From contig NZ_JAZHRR010000001.1 of NCBI RefSeq assembly GCF_036924515.1, positions 5,241,001-5,305,000 of the forward strand: a stretch of 64,000 nt of DNA, in the 5' to 3' direction. The position numbers and the translations under genes are program-made. This document shows positions 52,156-60,058 of the stretch, piece by piece. The notes under the pieces were generated by a model. That model saw nothing but the letters and a program-made list of their open reading frames with translations, was not told the DNA's origin and made no database searches. Origin of the DNA: Bradyrhizobium sp. AZCC 1610 (GTDB lineage: Bacteria; Pseudomonadota; Alphaproteobacteria; Rhizobiales; Xanthobacteraceae). How positions within the stretch are numbered: position 1 is the stretch's first letter; every line of letters begins with the position of its first letter.

Positions 52156-53262
52156 ATGCTGATCACCAACGTCCGGGCGCACCATATCCGCATTCCCTAT
52201 GACGCGGGGGTGGCGAGCTTCAAGCAAGGCGCTTCTTCCATCTCGGCGCTGGAAATCGTCATGATCGAGGTCTCCACCGACGCCGGCATCACCGGCTGGG
52301 GCGATGCCTTTGCCTATGTCAGCCCGCGAACTACCTGCACCGCCATCGAGGAGATGATTGCGCCGCAGGCGCAGGGCCTCGAGGTTCCCGACGCGGCTGA
52401 TATTCCCGCCTTCATGGAACAGATCCAGCGCAACCTGCATCTGTTCGGCCGCTATGGCATCACCATGTTCGCGATCTCCGCACTCGATATCGCGCTGTGG
52501 GACCTTGCCGCCAAAGCTAAGGGCGTGCCGTTGCATCGGCTGATCGGCGTGGCGAAACGCACGCGGATTCCCGCCTACGCGAGCCTGCTGCGGATCGGCA
52601 AACCCGAATTGATCGCAAGCGAATGCGAGACCGCGCTGCGGCAGGGTTACAAGGCGATCAAGTTGCATGAGACCACAACGCCTGCGGTATTTGCCGCGCG
52701 GCAAGCGATCGGCGCCGGCACTCCGCTGATGGTCGACCTGAACTGTCCGCTGGATGGCGAGGCCGCGATCGCGTTCGCGCATTCCTGCCGCGACGCCGCG
52801 CCGATGTTCCTCGAGGAGCCGGTCTGGCCGCCGGAAGATTTCGCAACGCTCGCCGAAGTGCGAGCCAAGGGCGGGCTCAACATTGCAGCCGGTGAGAATG
52901 CCTGCACCGTTCATCAGTTCAGGCAGATGATGAAGGCAGGCGCGGTAAGCCATGCGCAACCCTCCGTCATCAAGGTTGGCGGCATCTCCGAATATCTCAG
53001 GGTTGTCGCATTGGCCGACGAGCTCGGCGTCAGGCTCGCGCCGCATTCGCCGTATTTCGGGCCGGGCTTTCTGGCGACGCTGCAGTTGATGTCGCTGCGC
53101 GACGACGCAAGCTTCGTCGAGGCGTTCTACATGAAGCGCCCCGCATGCCTGTGGCGCGGCCGCATCGACGTCGATACTAACGGCGATGTCGAGGTCCCCC
53201 AAGGGCCCGGCCTTGGCTATGAACCGGACAAGGCCGTCATGGAGCAATACCGGGTGTCGTGA
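52156..53262 (+). CDS. Enolase-superfamily enzyme (mandelate racemase/muconate lactonizing type)
   Basis: A 368-residue member of the MR/MLE group. The N-terminal capping domain (1-125) leads into a TIM barrel. YKAIKLHE holds the barrel Lys, MVDLN, FLEEP and AAGENA the three Mg ligands, and LAPHSPYFGPG the C-terminal His. The single-Lys KxH pattern and His suggest an acid-sugar dehydratase or racemase rather than cycloisomerase. The substrate is open. The ATG at 52156 has GGAGGG four bases upstream. Confidence 0.9.
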   Translation: MLITNVRAHHIRIPYDAGVASFKQGASSISALEIVMIEVSTDAGITGWGDAFAYVSPRTTCTAIEEMIAPQAQGLEVPDAADIPAFMEQIQRNLHLFGRYGITMFAISALDIALWDLAAKAKGVPLHRLIGVAKRTRIPAYASLLRIGKPELIASECETALRQGYKAIKLHETTTPAVFAARQAIGAGTPLMVDLNCPLDGEAAIAFAHSCRDAAPMFLEEPVWPPEDFATLAEVRAKGGLNIAAGENACTVHQFRQMMKAGAVSHAQPSVIKVGGISEYLRVVALADELGVRLAPHSPYFGPGFLATLQLMSLRDDASFVEAFYMKRPACLWRGRIDVDTNGDVEVPQGPGLGYEPDKAVMEQYRVS

Positions 53263-53273
53263 CGGGACGGCTG

Positions 53274-53648
53274 CTACTTCGTGCCGTCCTTGGCCGGCGC
53301 CGCATCCTTCGCAGCCGGCGCAGTTGGCTTCTTCGCGTCCTCCGCAGCCTTCTTCTGCTCCGCCTGCATGTCGCTCACGACCTTCTGCAAACCGACGACT
53401 GCGCCCTTCAGCGCCTCGATCTGCCGGTTGGCGGCGTCGATCTTCTGCTGATGGTCGGTGGTGAGCTTGGTGATCGTCTTCTGCAGGAAGTCGACATTGC
53501 TCTGCAGGCAAGAGGTGCGCCGCTCCATCGTCTTTTCGACGGTGCAGATCTCGATGCCGGGAACGTCCTGCGCATGAACGGTCGCCGGCAGTGACACCAT
53601 CAGCAGCGCGAAAGCGACGAAGGTGATCCTGGCCATCGGAGCAATCAT
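53274..53648 (-). CDS. Exported coiled-coil protein, hypothetical
   Basis: A 124-residue protein with a signal peptide (to AHA/QD near residue 26). A heptad-rich helix follows (NVDFLQKTITKLTTDHQQKI and on to ~95), then a Lys/Ala/Pro tail. Two Cys (EICTVEK, TSCLQS) may pair. The start at 53648 has GAGGA upstream; a second Met is at residue 5. Function unknown. It is convergent with the enolase-superfamily gene. Confidence 0.8.
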   Translation of the reverse strand: MIAPMARITFVAFALLMVSLPATVHAQDVPGIEICTVEKTMERRTSCLQSNVDFLQKTITKLTTDHQQKIDAANRQIEALKGAVVGLQKVVSDMQAEQKKAAEDAKKPTAPAAKDAAPAKDGTK

Positions 53649-53833
53649 CTAAATCCTCGTTCCAAAAGCATCCAGCGCACGGGGAACGTCCATCACGGCA
53701 ATTTGCACGAAGCAGACCCCCTTCCCCAGTGATACCATACTGATACCTCATTCAGGCGTTGTGCTTCACCTCGTTAACGGTGGATGGATTTTGCCGCGAG
53801 CCTCAAACGGCCGCGGCAGTGGAGATTAATTGT

Positions 53834-54049
53834 ATGGCAACGCGTGAAAAGCGGCTGGCGCAGTTCGACGGCAATGGAGCTCCGCCGCCGGACCAGCCGG
53901 TGGAAGTTCTTTGCGAGGATCACAGCGGAACCTATCAACTGCCCTTCGCCTGCCGCTGGATCGATGGCCAATGGCGCAATGACAGAACCGGCGGCATGGT
54001 CGAGGCCACGGTGGTCGGCTGGCGGCTGCCGCGCTCCAGCGCGATGTGA
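53834..54049 (+). CDS. Small hypothetical protein
   Basis: A 71-residue soluble protein, MATREKRLAQFDGNGAPPPD...LPFACRWIDGQWRNDRTGGM. The Trp-rich centre and short strands suggest a small beta domain. Related short proteins are common in Bradyrhizobium, but no function is known. The start at 53834 is the only in-frame ATG consistent with size; GGAGATTAATTGT lies upstream. Confidence 0.6.
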   Translation: MATREKRLAQFDGNGAPPPDQPVEVLCEDHSGTYQLPFACRWIDGQWRNDRTGGMVEATVVGWRLPRSSAM

Positions 54050-54162
54050 GCCTTGATGTGAGCCTTGGCGCAACCTAAAAAGGCCGCGCATTGTGCCGGA
54101 ATGCGACGGGAACGCACGGGATGTTAACGTTCGGAACGCGGGTGGAACGAACCGCGCCCGAA

Positions 54163-54300
54163 TCACTGATTTAGCGCCGTACTCCCTTGTTCACGGCTAG
54201 ATGTCGGCCGCCATCCCAGATGGCGTACAACATAGAGCATGACAGCAATCGGCCGCAGCCAGCGACCGAGGACAAGAGTTAATTCCTCCCGGGATGACAT
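54163..54300 (-). CDS. Putative 45-residue small protein downstream of the cupin gene
   Basis: A short frame, MSSREELTLVLGRWLRPIAV and on through MLYVVRHLGWRPTSSR. Its GGAGG ribosome-binding site overlaps the stop codon of the cupin gene and stands 8 bases from the ATG, which supports translational coupling. One hydrophobic stretch (LRPIAVMLYVV) could insert in a membrane. No family recognised; the support is the ribosome-binding site and position alone. Confidence 0.45.
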   Translation of the reverse strand: MSSREELTLVLGRWLRPIAVMLYVVRHLGWRPTSSREQGSTALNQ

Positions 54301-54305
54301 GGCAG

Positions 54306-54740
54306 TCACCTCCAGGGGGTCGGCGGCGGCACCTTGTCGACGGCCGGCGGCACGTCGACCGTCTTGAAATCGGCCGGGCTGACGATCTCGAGGTACTCCA
54401 TGTCCTCCGAGTAGTCGTACAGGTAATGCGTGATGCCGGGCCACTGGTGGACGACGTCGCCGGCCTGTACCAGGGTCGACTTGTCCTCATACATGAAGCG
54501 CGCCCAGCCCTTGGTCATGATCACGATCTGGAATTCGCATTCGTGCTTGTGCCAGCCGGTGCCCTCCTCGGGCGGCAGATCGGGGTTGGCCTTGACCAGA
54601 TGGCAGATCACCTGCCCGCCCGTAGCGTCGGCGATGCCGAGATCCCGATACAGGAAGAAGTCGCGCAGACCCCCGCCCTTGAATTCGGTATCGCCGGGTT
54701 TGACGTGAGAGAATTTGCCGACGACAGCCTGCTTGTTCAT
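54306..54740 (-). CDS. Cupin-domain protein
   Basis: A 144-residue single-domain cupin. Motif 1 is GTGWHKHECEFQIVIMTKGW and motif 2 is VQAGDVVHQWPGITHYLYD, together giving the His/Glu metal site. LRDFFLYRDLGIADATGGQV opens the domain. Such proteins can be dioxygenases, isomerases or sugar-binding regulators. The ATG at 54740 (MNKQAVVGKFSHVKPGD) is favoured over an upstream start with an Arg-rich extension. GGAGG-like sequence lies upstream. Confidence 0.88.
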   Translation of the reverse strand: MNKQAVVGKFSHVKPGDTEFKGGGLRDFFLYRDLGIADATGGQVICHLVKANPDLPPEEGTGWHKHECEFQIVIMTKGWARFMYEDKSTLVQAGDVVHQWPGITHYLYDYSEDMEYLEIVSPADFKTVDVPPAVDKVPPPTPWR

Positions 54741-55012
54741 TGAAGCCTCCACGGTTCGCGTTGCGAGATCGCGACCGGGCGAAGGAGCGTCCAAATTTTC
54801 GGCAGCGTCGCAGCGTCGCGTTCACGGCTGCATGTTGCTATGCGAAATCCACGCCAGTCGCGCTGCAGTGCGGCGGTGGCGCCGACATCCATGCACCGAA
54901 CCATTTGGCCGCAAGCAGGAATCCAGTTTCGGCGGCCCCCAAAAAACGGCCAGGGAAACGACGAAGGGACCGGCCGCGCAACCACGGCTGGCACCGGCTT
55001 GAGCAAAGCCTG

Positions 55013-55041
55013 CCCGTTGCCTGAGCCCTTCGAACGGGCAA
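55013..55041 (-). terminator. Hairpin after the GST gene
   Basis: GCCCGTTGC...CGAACGGGCAACG forms a stem (GCCCGTT with AACGGGC) with a loop of about 15 bp. It lies 18 bp past the GST stop. No clear T run is present, so it is a candidate only. Confidence 0.4.
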
Positions 55042-55058
55042 CGTCGCGCCAGGCCTGC

Positions 55059-55712
55059 CTAATATTCGACCTCGAGCTCCTCGATGTCGGCAGGCTCGGC
55101 CTTGGCGGCCTCGATCCATTCCTGCATCTCGGGCATCGCCATGATGGTACTGGCGTAGGCCGCAAGGGCGGGTTCGAGCTTCACGTCGTAGGTCATGAAA
55201 CGGGTGACAACGGGTGCGTACATCGCATCCGCCATGGAGCGCTCACCGAACAGGAACGGCCCGCCGGACTCGGCGAGGCATTCGCGCCAGATGGTGCAGA
55301 CCCGGTCGATATCGGCCTGCGCGCGCGACCAGATCTTGAAGCCCGGGAAATGGCCCTTCAGGTTGACCGGCAGCGAGGCACGCAGCGTCGTGAAGCCGGA
55401 ATGGATTTCGCCGCAGATCGAGCGGCAATGCGCGCGCCGGATGCGGTCGGCGGGCAACAGGCCGGCGTCCGGCATGACCTCGTTGAGATATTCCCCGATC
55501 GCCAGCGTATCCCAGACGGTGGCCCCGTCATGACGCAGGCACGGAACCAGGATCGACGACGACAGCAGCAGGATTTCCGCCCGCGCCGACGCGTCGTCGG
55601 GAGCGGTGACAACCTCCTCGAACTCAAGCCCTGAGAATTTCATCAACAGCCAGCCGCGCAGTGACCAGGACGAATAATTCTTGCTGCTGATAGTCAGTGT
55701 GGTCTTCGCCAT
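55059..55712 (-). CDS. Glutathione S-transferase
   Basis: A 217-residue GST. The thioredoxin-like domain (1-80) holds SSKNYSSWSLRGWLLMKFSG, where the catalytic Ser lies, and VPCLRHDGATVWDTLAIGEY with the cis-Pro and glutathione-binding residues. The C-terminal helical domain follows. This resembles the bacterial zeta/YfcF-like group. It conjugates or isomerises electrophiles. The ATG at 55712 is favoured; upstream sequence is Arg/Ala-rich. It is divergent from phaZ. Confidence 0.92.
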   Translation of the reverse strand: MAKTTLTISSKNYSSWSLRGWLLMKFSGLEFEEVVTAPDDASARAEILLLSSSILVPCLRHDGATVWDTLAIGEYLNEVMPDAGLLPADRIRRAHCRSICGEIHSGFTTLRASLPVNLKGHFPGFKIWSRAQADIDRVCTIWRECLAESGGPFLFGERSMADAMYAPVVTRFMTYDVKLEPALAAYASTIMAMPEMQEWIEAAKAEPADIEELEVEY

Positions 55713-55896
55713 ATGGCCTTTCCCTCGAACCCGCAAACGCCCCGCCCGGGCATCAGCGACCGGCCGTGCCGATGCGACGCCGCCCAATGCCTGTGCGCAG
55801 GCCTTTTACGCAGCAAGCCACGTGCCAGTTTTAGAGGCGGTGAGCCCGGCTCTGGCGTCGATATTGCATGGCCCCATGGGACAGGGGCGGATGTGA

Positions 55897-57120
55897 ATGA
55901 TGTCAATGATGTACCAAGCGTATCAGAATCACATGGACCTGACGTCGCCATGGCGGACCGGGGCGGCGGCGGGGCTGAAATATCTCAATCTGGTGCCGCA
56001 GGGCGTCTCCGACAGATTGTTCGGCCGGCTCGCCGCTTCGCTCGAACTGATCTCGCGCTCCTCCCTGACCTATGCGCGGCCGGCCTACGGCATCGACACG
56101 GTGCTGGTCGGCAACCAGGAACTGGAGGTCATCGAGGAGGTCGCCTACGCGACCCCGTTCGGCTCGCTGCTGCACTTCAAGAAGGAGAATGCGCCGGAGC
56201 AGCCGCGGCTGCTGCTGGTGGCGCCGATGTCCGGCCATTTCGCCACCCTGTTGCGCGGCACCGTGAAGACGCTGCTGCAGGATCACGACGTCTACATCAC
56301 CGACTGGCATAACCCACGTGACATTCCGCTTCATGCCGGCCGTTTCGGGCTGGAGGATTACACCGACCACCTGATCACCTTCCTCGACAAGATCGGTCCG
56401 CGCGCGCACATGGTGGCGATCTGCCAGCCGTCGGTCTCGGCGCTGGCCGCTGCCGCCGTCATGTCGGAAGACAACCATCCCGCACGCCCGGCCACGCTAA
56501 CCCTGATGGCCGGGCCGATCGACACGCGGATCCTGCCGACCAAGGTCAACGCGTTCGCCATGAGCAAGCCGATCAACTGGTTCGAAAAGAACCTGATCAA
56601 TTACGTGCCGGTGCAGTGCAAGGGCGCGTTCCGCAAGGTCTATCCCGGCTTCGTGCAGCTCACCGCCTTCGTGTCGATGAATCTGGAACGGCATATCAAG
56701 CAGCATATCGACCTCGCCAATCACCTGGCCAAGGGTGAGAAGGAGAAGGCGGCACTCATCAAGACCTTCTACGACGAATATTTCGCCGTGATGGACCTTT
56801 CAGCGGAATTCTACATCGAGACCGTGCGCGACGTGTTTCAGGAGCATCTGTTGCCGCAGGGCAAACTGATGCATCGCGGCCGGCCGGTGAACCCGGCCTC
56901 GATCAGGCGCATGGGCCTGATGACGGTGGAAGGCGAGAAGGACGACATCTGCTCGATCGGGCAGACCTTGGCGGCGCAGGACCTCTGCACCGGCGTGCGC
57001 GCCTATCGCAAGGTGCACCACATGCAGGCCGGCGTCGGCCATTACGGCGTATTCTCCGGCAAGCGCTGGAACAACGAAATCTATCCGCTGCTGCGGGATT
57101 TCGTGCACGTGAATTCGTGA
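55897..57120 (+). CDS. phaZ: Intracellular polyhydroxyalkanoate depolymerase
   Basis: A 407-residue PHB depolymerase of the intracellular (PhaZ1/PhaZ-Ralstonia) type. MMYQAYQNHMDLTSPWRTGA is the family N-terminus. The nucleophile is a Cys in the elbow AICQPS (near residue 176) instead of Ser, as in other intracellular PhaZ enzymes. GVGHYGVFSGKRWNNEIYP supplies the C-terminal His. It mobilises stored PHB. Tandem ATGs at 55897 and 55900 are both possible starts. Confidence 0.94.
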   Translation: MMSMMYQAYQNHMDLTSPWRTGAAAGLKYLNLVPQGVSDRLFGRLAASLELISRSSLTYARPAYGIDTVLVGNQELEVIEEVAYATPFGSLLHFKKENAPEQPRLLLVAPMSGHFATLLRGTVKTLLQDHDVYITDWHNPRDIPLHAGRFGLEDYTDHLITFLDKIGPRAHMVAICQPSVSALAAAAVMSEDNHPARPATLTLMAGPIDTRILPTKVNAFAMSKPINWFEKNLINYVPVQCKGAFRKVYPGFVQLTAFVSMNLERHIKQHIDLANHLAKGEKEKAALIKTFYDEYFAVMDLSAEFYIETVRDVFQEHLLPQGKLMHRGRPVNPASIRRMGLMTVEGEKDDICSIGQTLAAQDLCTGVRAYRKVHHMQAGVGHYGVFSGKRWNNEIYPLLRDFVHVNS

Positions 57121-57144
57121 GGGTTTCTTGCGCCGCTCTCTCCC

Positions 57145-57225
57145 CGTCATTGCGAGCGAAGCGAAGCAATCCATGATCTCCGCGCATACTGACAGATGGA
57201 TTGCTTCGCTTCGCTCGCAATGACG
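57145..57225. repeat. Palindromic repeat, 'CATTGCGAG' family
   Basis: Arms CCGTCATTGCGAGCGAAGCG and ...CTTCGCTCGCAATGACG. It is intact, 24 bp after the phaZ stop. Confidence 0.9.
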
Positions 57226-57311
57226 AGGCGGCGGCTCTAGCCGCTCCTCTCTTCGCGCGCTAACATCCTCCGAAGGCCGACCGCTCAAGAGTCGTCCGGG
57301 GAGAAACCATC

Positions 57312-58106
57312 ATGCGTCTTTCAATCAATTTCCGCACCTTCGCACTCGCCATTCTCAGCGTATTCCTGCTGACCGTCACGGCCGGCGCCGCCGAGGTTCG
57401 CGTGATGATCTCGGGCGGGCTGTCGGCCGCCTACAAGGCGCTGGTTCCTGAATTCGAGCGTGCCACGGGCCACAAGGTGCTGACCGCCTACGGGCCGTCG
57501 ATGGGCACGACGACCAACGCCATTCCGGTGCGGCTGGAACGCGGCGAGCCAGCGGACGTCCTGATCATGGTCGGCTATGCGCTCGACGATCTCGCCAGGA
57601 AGGGAAAGGCGATCGCCGACAGCAAGGTCGATCTCGTCAAATCGCCGATCGGCGTCGCCGTGAAATCGGGCACGCCGAAGCCGGACATCAGCACGCCCGA
57701 TGCGCTCAAGCGCGCGCTGCTGGCGGTGAAGACCGTCGCCTATTCCGACAGCGCCAGCGGCGTCTATGTCTCGACCGAGATGTTCGGCAAGCTCGGCATC
57801 GCCGACGTAATGAAGGACAAGGCCAGGAAGATTCCGGCCACGCCTGTCGGCGAGATCGTCGCGCGCGGCGACGCCGAGATCGGCTTCCAGCAGATGAGCG
57901 AATTGAAGCCGGTGGAAGGCATCGACATCGTCGGTCCCTTGCCGGAAGAGTTGCAGAAGATCACGGTGTTTTCCGCAAGCATCGCCACCGTCTCCAAGGA
58001 GCCCGACGCCGGCAAGGCGCTGATCAAGTTCCTCGCCTCGCCCGCCGCGCGCCCGGAGATCGTCAAGAGCGGTATGGATCCGATCACGGCGGGGACGACG
58101 AACTAA
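57312..58106 (+). CDS. ModA-like extracellular solute-binding protein
   Basis: A 264-residue periplasmic protein with a signal peptide (1-26, ending AGA/AE). VRVMISGGLSAAYKALVPEF and GEPADVLIMVGYALDDLARK resemble the molybdate-binding ModA family. ALLAVKTVAYSDSASGVYVS forms the second lobe's ligand loop. No permease or ATPase gene is adjacent, so it may be an orphan sensor or work with a distant transporter. The ligand may be an oxyanion, but many such orphans bind organic acids. The ATG follows GGGGAGA. Confidence 0.85.
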   Translation: MRLSINFRTFALAILSVFLLTVTAGAAEVRVMISGGLSAAYKALVPEFERATGHKVLTAYGPSMGTTTNAIPVRLERGEPADVLIMVGYALDDLARKGKAIADSKVDLVKSPIGVAVKSGTPKPDISTPDALKRALLAVKTVAYSDSASGVYVSTEMFGKLGIADVMKDKARKIPATPVGEIVARGDAEIGFQQMSELKPVEGIDIVGPLPEELQKITVFSASIATVSKEPDAGKALIKFLASPAARPEIVKSGMDPITAGTTN

Positions 58107-58113
58107 GACTCTG

Positions 58114-58235
58114 CGTTCCCCGGATGCTGCGCAGCGCGCCGCACTTGCGGCGTGGTGCGCTGCTGATCCGGGGCCCAGGAGTCTGGGTCCCGGCTCTGCG
58201 GAGCAGCGTTGCACGCTGCACCGCGTCCGGGACAC
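58114..58235. repeat. Palindromic repeat, 'CCCCGGATGCTGCGCAGCG' family
   Basis: GTTCCCCGGATGCTGCGCAG... and ...GCTGCACCGCGTCCGGGACAC. It matches the structure of 37928-38050, including the inner GGGTCCCGGCTCTGCG. It lies between convergent genes. Confidence 0.8.
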
Positions 58236-58259
58236 GAAGATATCGCTACGTCGAAAGTA

Positions 58260-59996
58260 CTACCGGTGCATCCCATGCTGCATCGCCAGCAGCACGATCA
58301 CGGCCAGCGCCAGCACAACCGTCGTACTTTTCCAGAACAACAGCGGATTGCGCTCGATCAGCGGCGTCGATGACGTCGAGAGATAGTTCGCATTGGGGTG
58401 ACGCAGGTCGAACAAAAATTCCGAAAAACTGTCATAGCGCTTGTAGGGATTGGGATGCACGGCCTTCTCGAGCGTGCCGTCGATCCATTGCGGCACCTCG
58501 CGGTCGCCATGCGAGGCCGGACGGTAGACCAGCCTGTTGAACTGCGATCGCGTTCGCGCGTTTGCGATCTGCGCGCCGTAGGGCAGTTTTCCCGTCAGCA
58601 TCTGATAGGTGATGACACCGAGTGAGAACAGGTCGGAACGCGACGTCGCCGGCTCGCCGAGAAAATATTCGGGCGCGGTGTATTGCTGCGTGCCGAGAAT
58701 GTCGTTGCGGTTACCGGAGGGCTCGGCCTCGACGACGCCGGTGATCCTGGTCGAACCGAAATCGATGATCTTCACCGTTCCCGTGGCATCGATCATGATG
58801 TTGTCGGGCCTGATGTCCTGGTGCAGCATCTCCTTGCGGTGGAAGGCGCGCAGCCCCTTGGCGATCTGCTCGACGATACCGCGCACGGTTTCCAGGTTGG
58901 GTTTTGGATTGTCGATCATCCATTGCGTCAGCGTCTGGCCGTCGATGTATTCGGTCGCCACATACAGGAAATTTCGCTTCCGCTGCAGCAGGCAGGGTTT
59001 CAGCACATGCGGGCTGTCGATCCGCCGCGCCACCCACTCCTCCATCATGAACCGCTTCAGGTAGGCCGGATCGTCGCGCAGATCGATCGACGGAATTTTG
59101 ATGGTGACAACCGCATCGGTTTCGATGTCGACAGCAAGATAGATGTGACTGCGGCTGGAGCCGTGCAGCTCGCGGACGATCCGGTAGCCATCGAACACCG
59201 CCCGCGCCTCGAGCAGCGGCGGCAGCGGCAGTTCATGCGGCTGCGCGAACACTTCGCTTGCGGCGCCGTCAGGCACCTCGTCGACGCGGACGATCTGGAC
59301 GGTGAGATTGTCCTTGCTGCCAGCGTCAAAAGCCTGGTCGACAATCGCCTTGGCGGCCGCGTCGAGATCAGCGCCGCCTTCGTTCACCGCCTTTGCAATC
59401 CGGCGTGCGCTAAGATGCTCGTAGATGCCGTCGGTCGCCAGCACAAAAACGTCGCCCGGCTCGAGCCGCAGCATCTGGTAGTCGATCTCGATTTGCGGAT
59501 TTACCCCAAGCGCCCGGCCGAGATAGCTCTGCTGCGAGGAGATGACGATGCGGTGGTCGTTGGTGAGCTGCTCCAGCGTGTTGCCGGAGAGACGATAGAT
59601 GCGGGAATCGCCGATGTGAAAGAGATGCGCCGTGGTCGACTTGATGACCATGGCGGAGAGCGTACAGACGTAACCGCGGTCCTTGTCATAGGCATACTGG
59701 CTGCGCGTCTGCGAATGCAGCCAGGAATTGGTCGCCTCCAGCACGCGCTGCGCCGAGGTGCGCACCGACCAGGATTCCGAGGTGCAGTAATAGTCGGTCA
59801 AAAACCCCTTGACCGCCGATTCCGCGGCGACCCGGCTGACCTTGCTCGTGCTGATGCCGTCGGCCAGCACGATGGAAATGCCCTTGAGGCTGAGCAGCGG
59901 CTCGTCCGGTATCAGGACGCCATGGAAATCCTGGTTGGTTTCCTTAGCGCCCTTATCGGAAAATTGTCCGACCGATATTTTCAGCTCACGCGGCAT
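58260..59996 (-). CDS. PP2C phosphatase / Ser-Thr protein kinase fusion, membrane-anchored
   Basis: A 578-residue signalling protein. Residues ~1-245 are a PP2C-type phosphatase (SIVLADGIST, HIGDSRIYRL, VLATDGIYEH, KDNLTVQIV). Residues ~268-530 are a Hanks-type kinase: VVTIKIPS Lys, catalytic loop LHQDIRPDNIMID with HQD in place of HRD, IIDFGST and TAPEYFLGEP. One helix at ~553-573 (TTVVLALAVIVLLAMQ) anchors it at the C-terminus, so both enzymes face the cytoplasm. It follows an FNT channel gene by 62 bp on the same strand and may set the phosphorylation state of that channel or of nitrogen-assimilation proteins. Confidence 0.93.
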   Translation of the reverse strand: MPRELKISVGQFSDKGAKETNQDFHGVLIPDEPLLSLKGISIVLADGISTSKVSRVAAESAVKGFLTDYYCTSESWSVRTSAQRVLEATNSWLHSQTRSQYAYDKDRGYVCTLSAMVIKSTTAHLFHIGDSRIYRLSGNTLEQLTNDHRIVISSQQSYLGRALGVNPQIEIDYQMLRLEPGDVFVLATDGIYEHLSARRIAKAVNEGGADLDAAAKAIVDQAFDAGSKDNLTVQIVRVDEVPDGAASEVFAQPHELPLPPLLEARAVFDGYRIVRELHGSSRSHIYLAVDIETDAVVTIKIPSIDLRDDPAYLKRFMMEEWVARRIDSPHVLKPCLLQRKRNFLYVATEYIDGQTLTQWMIDNPKPNLETVRGIVEQIAKGLRAFHRKEMLHQDIRPDNIMIDATGTVKIIDFGSTRITGVVEAEPSGNRNDILGTQQYTAPEYFLGEPATSRSDLFSLGVITYQMLTGKLPYGAQIANARTRSQFNRLVYRPASHGDREVPQWIDGTLEKAVHPNPYKRYDSFSEFLFDLRHPNANYLSTSSTPLIERNPLLFWKSTTVVLALAVIVLLAMQHGMHR

Positions 59997-60013
59997 TCCC
60001 GGCTTTCACGACA

Positions 60014-60045
60014 ATGGGCCTCTCCCCTTGCGAGGAGAGGCCCAT
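60014..60045. terminator. Hairpin between the FNT and kinase genes
   Basis: ATGGGCCTCTCC and GGAGAGGCCCAT form a perfect 12-bp stem with an 8-base loop, between the FNT stop and the kinase start. It has no T run. It could attenuate transcription or stabilise the FNT part of a shared transcript. Confidence 0.6.
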
Positions 60046-60058
60046 CCTCATCTTAAGA

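Noticed and set aside
52033..53751. A 570-codon open frame on the minus strand
   Set aside because: Antisense to the enolase-superfamily gene, whose metal-binding motifs are all present on the plus strand.
58683..60056. A 457-codon open frame on the plus strand
   Set aside because: Antisense to the phosphatase-kinase gene, whose catalytic motifs are clear.
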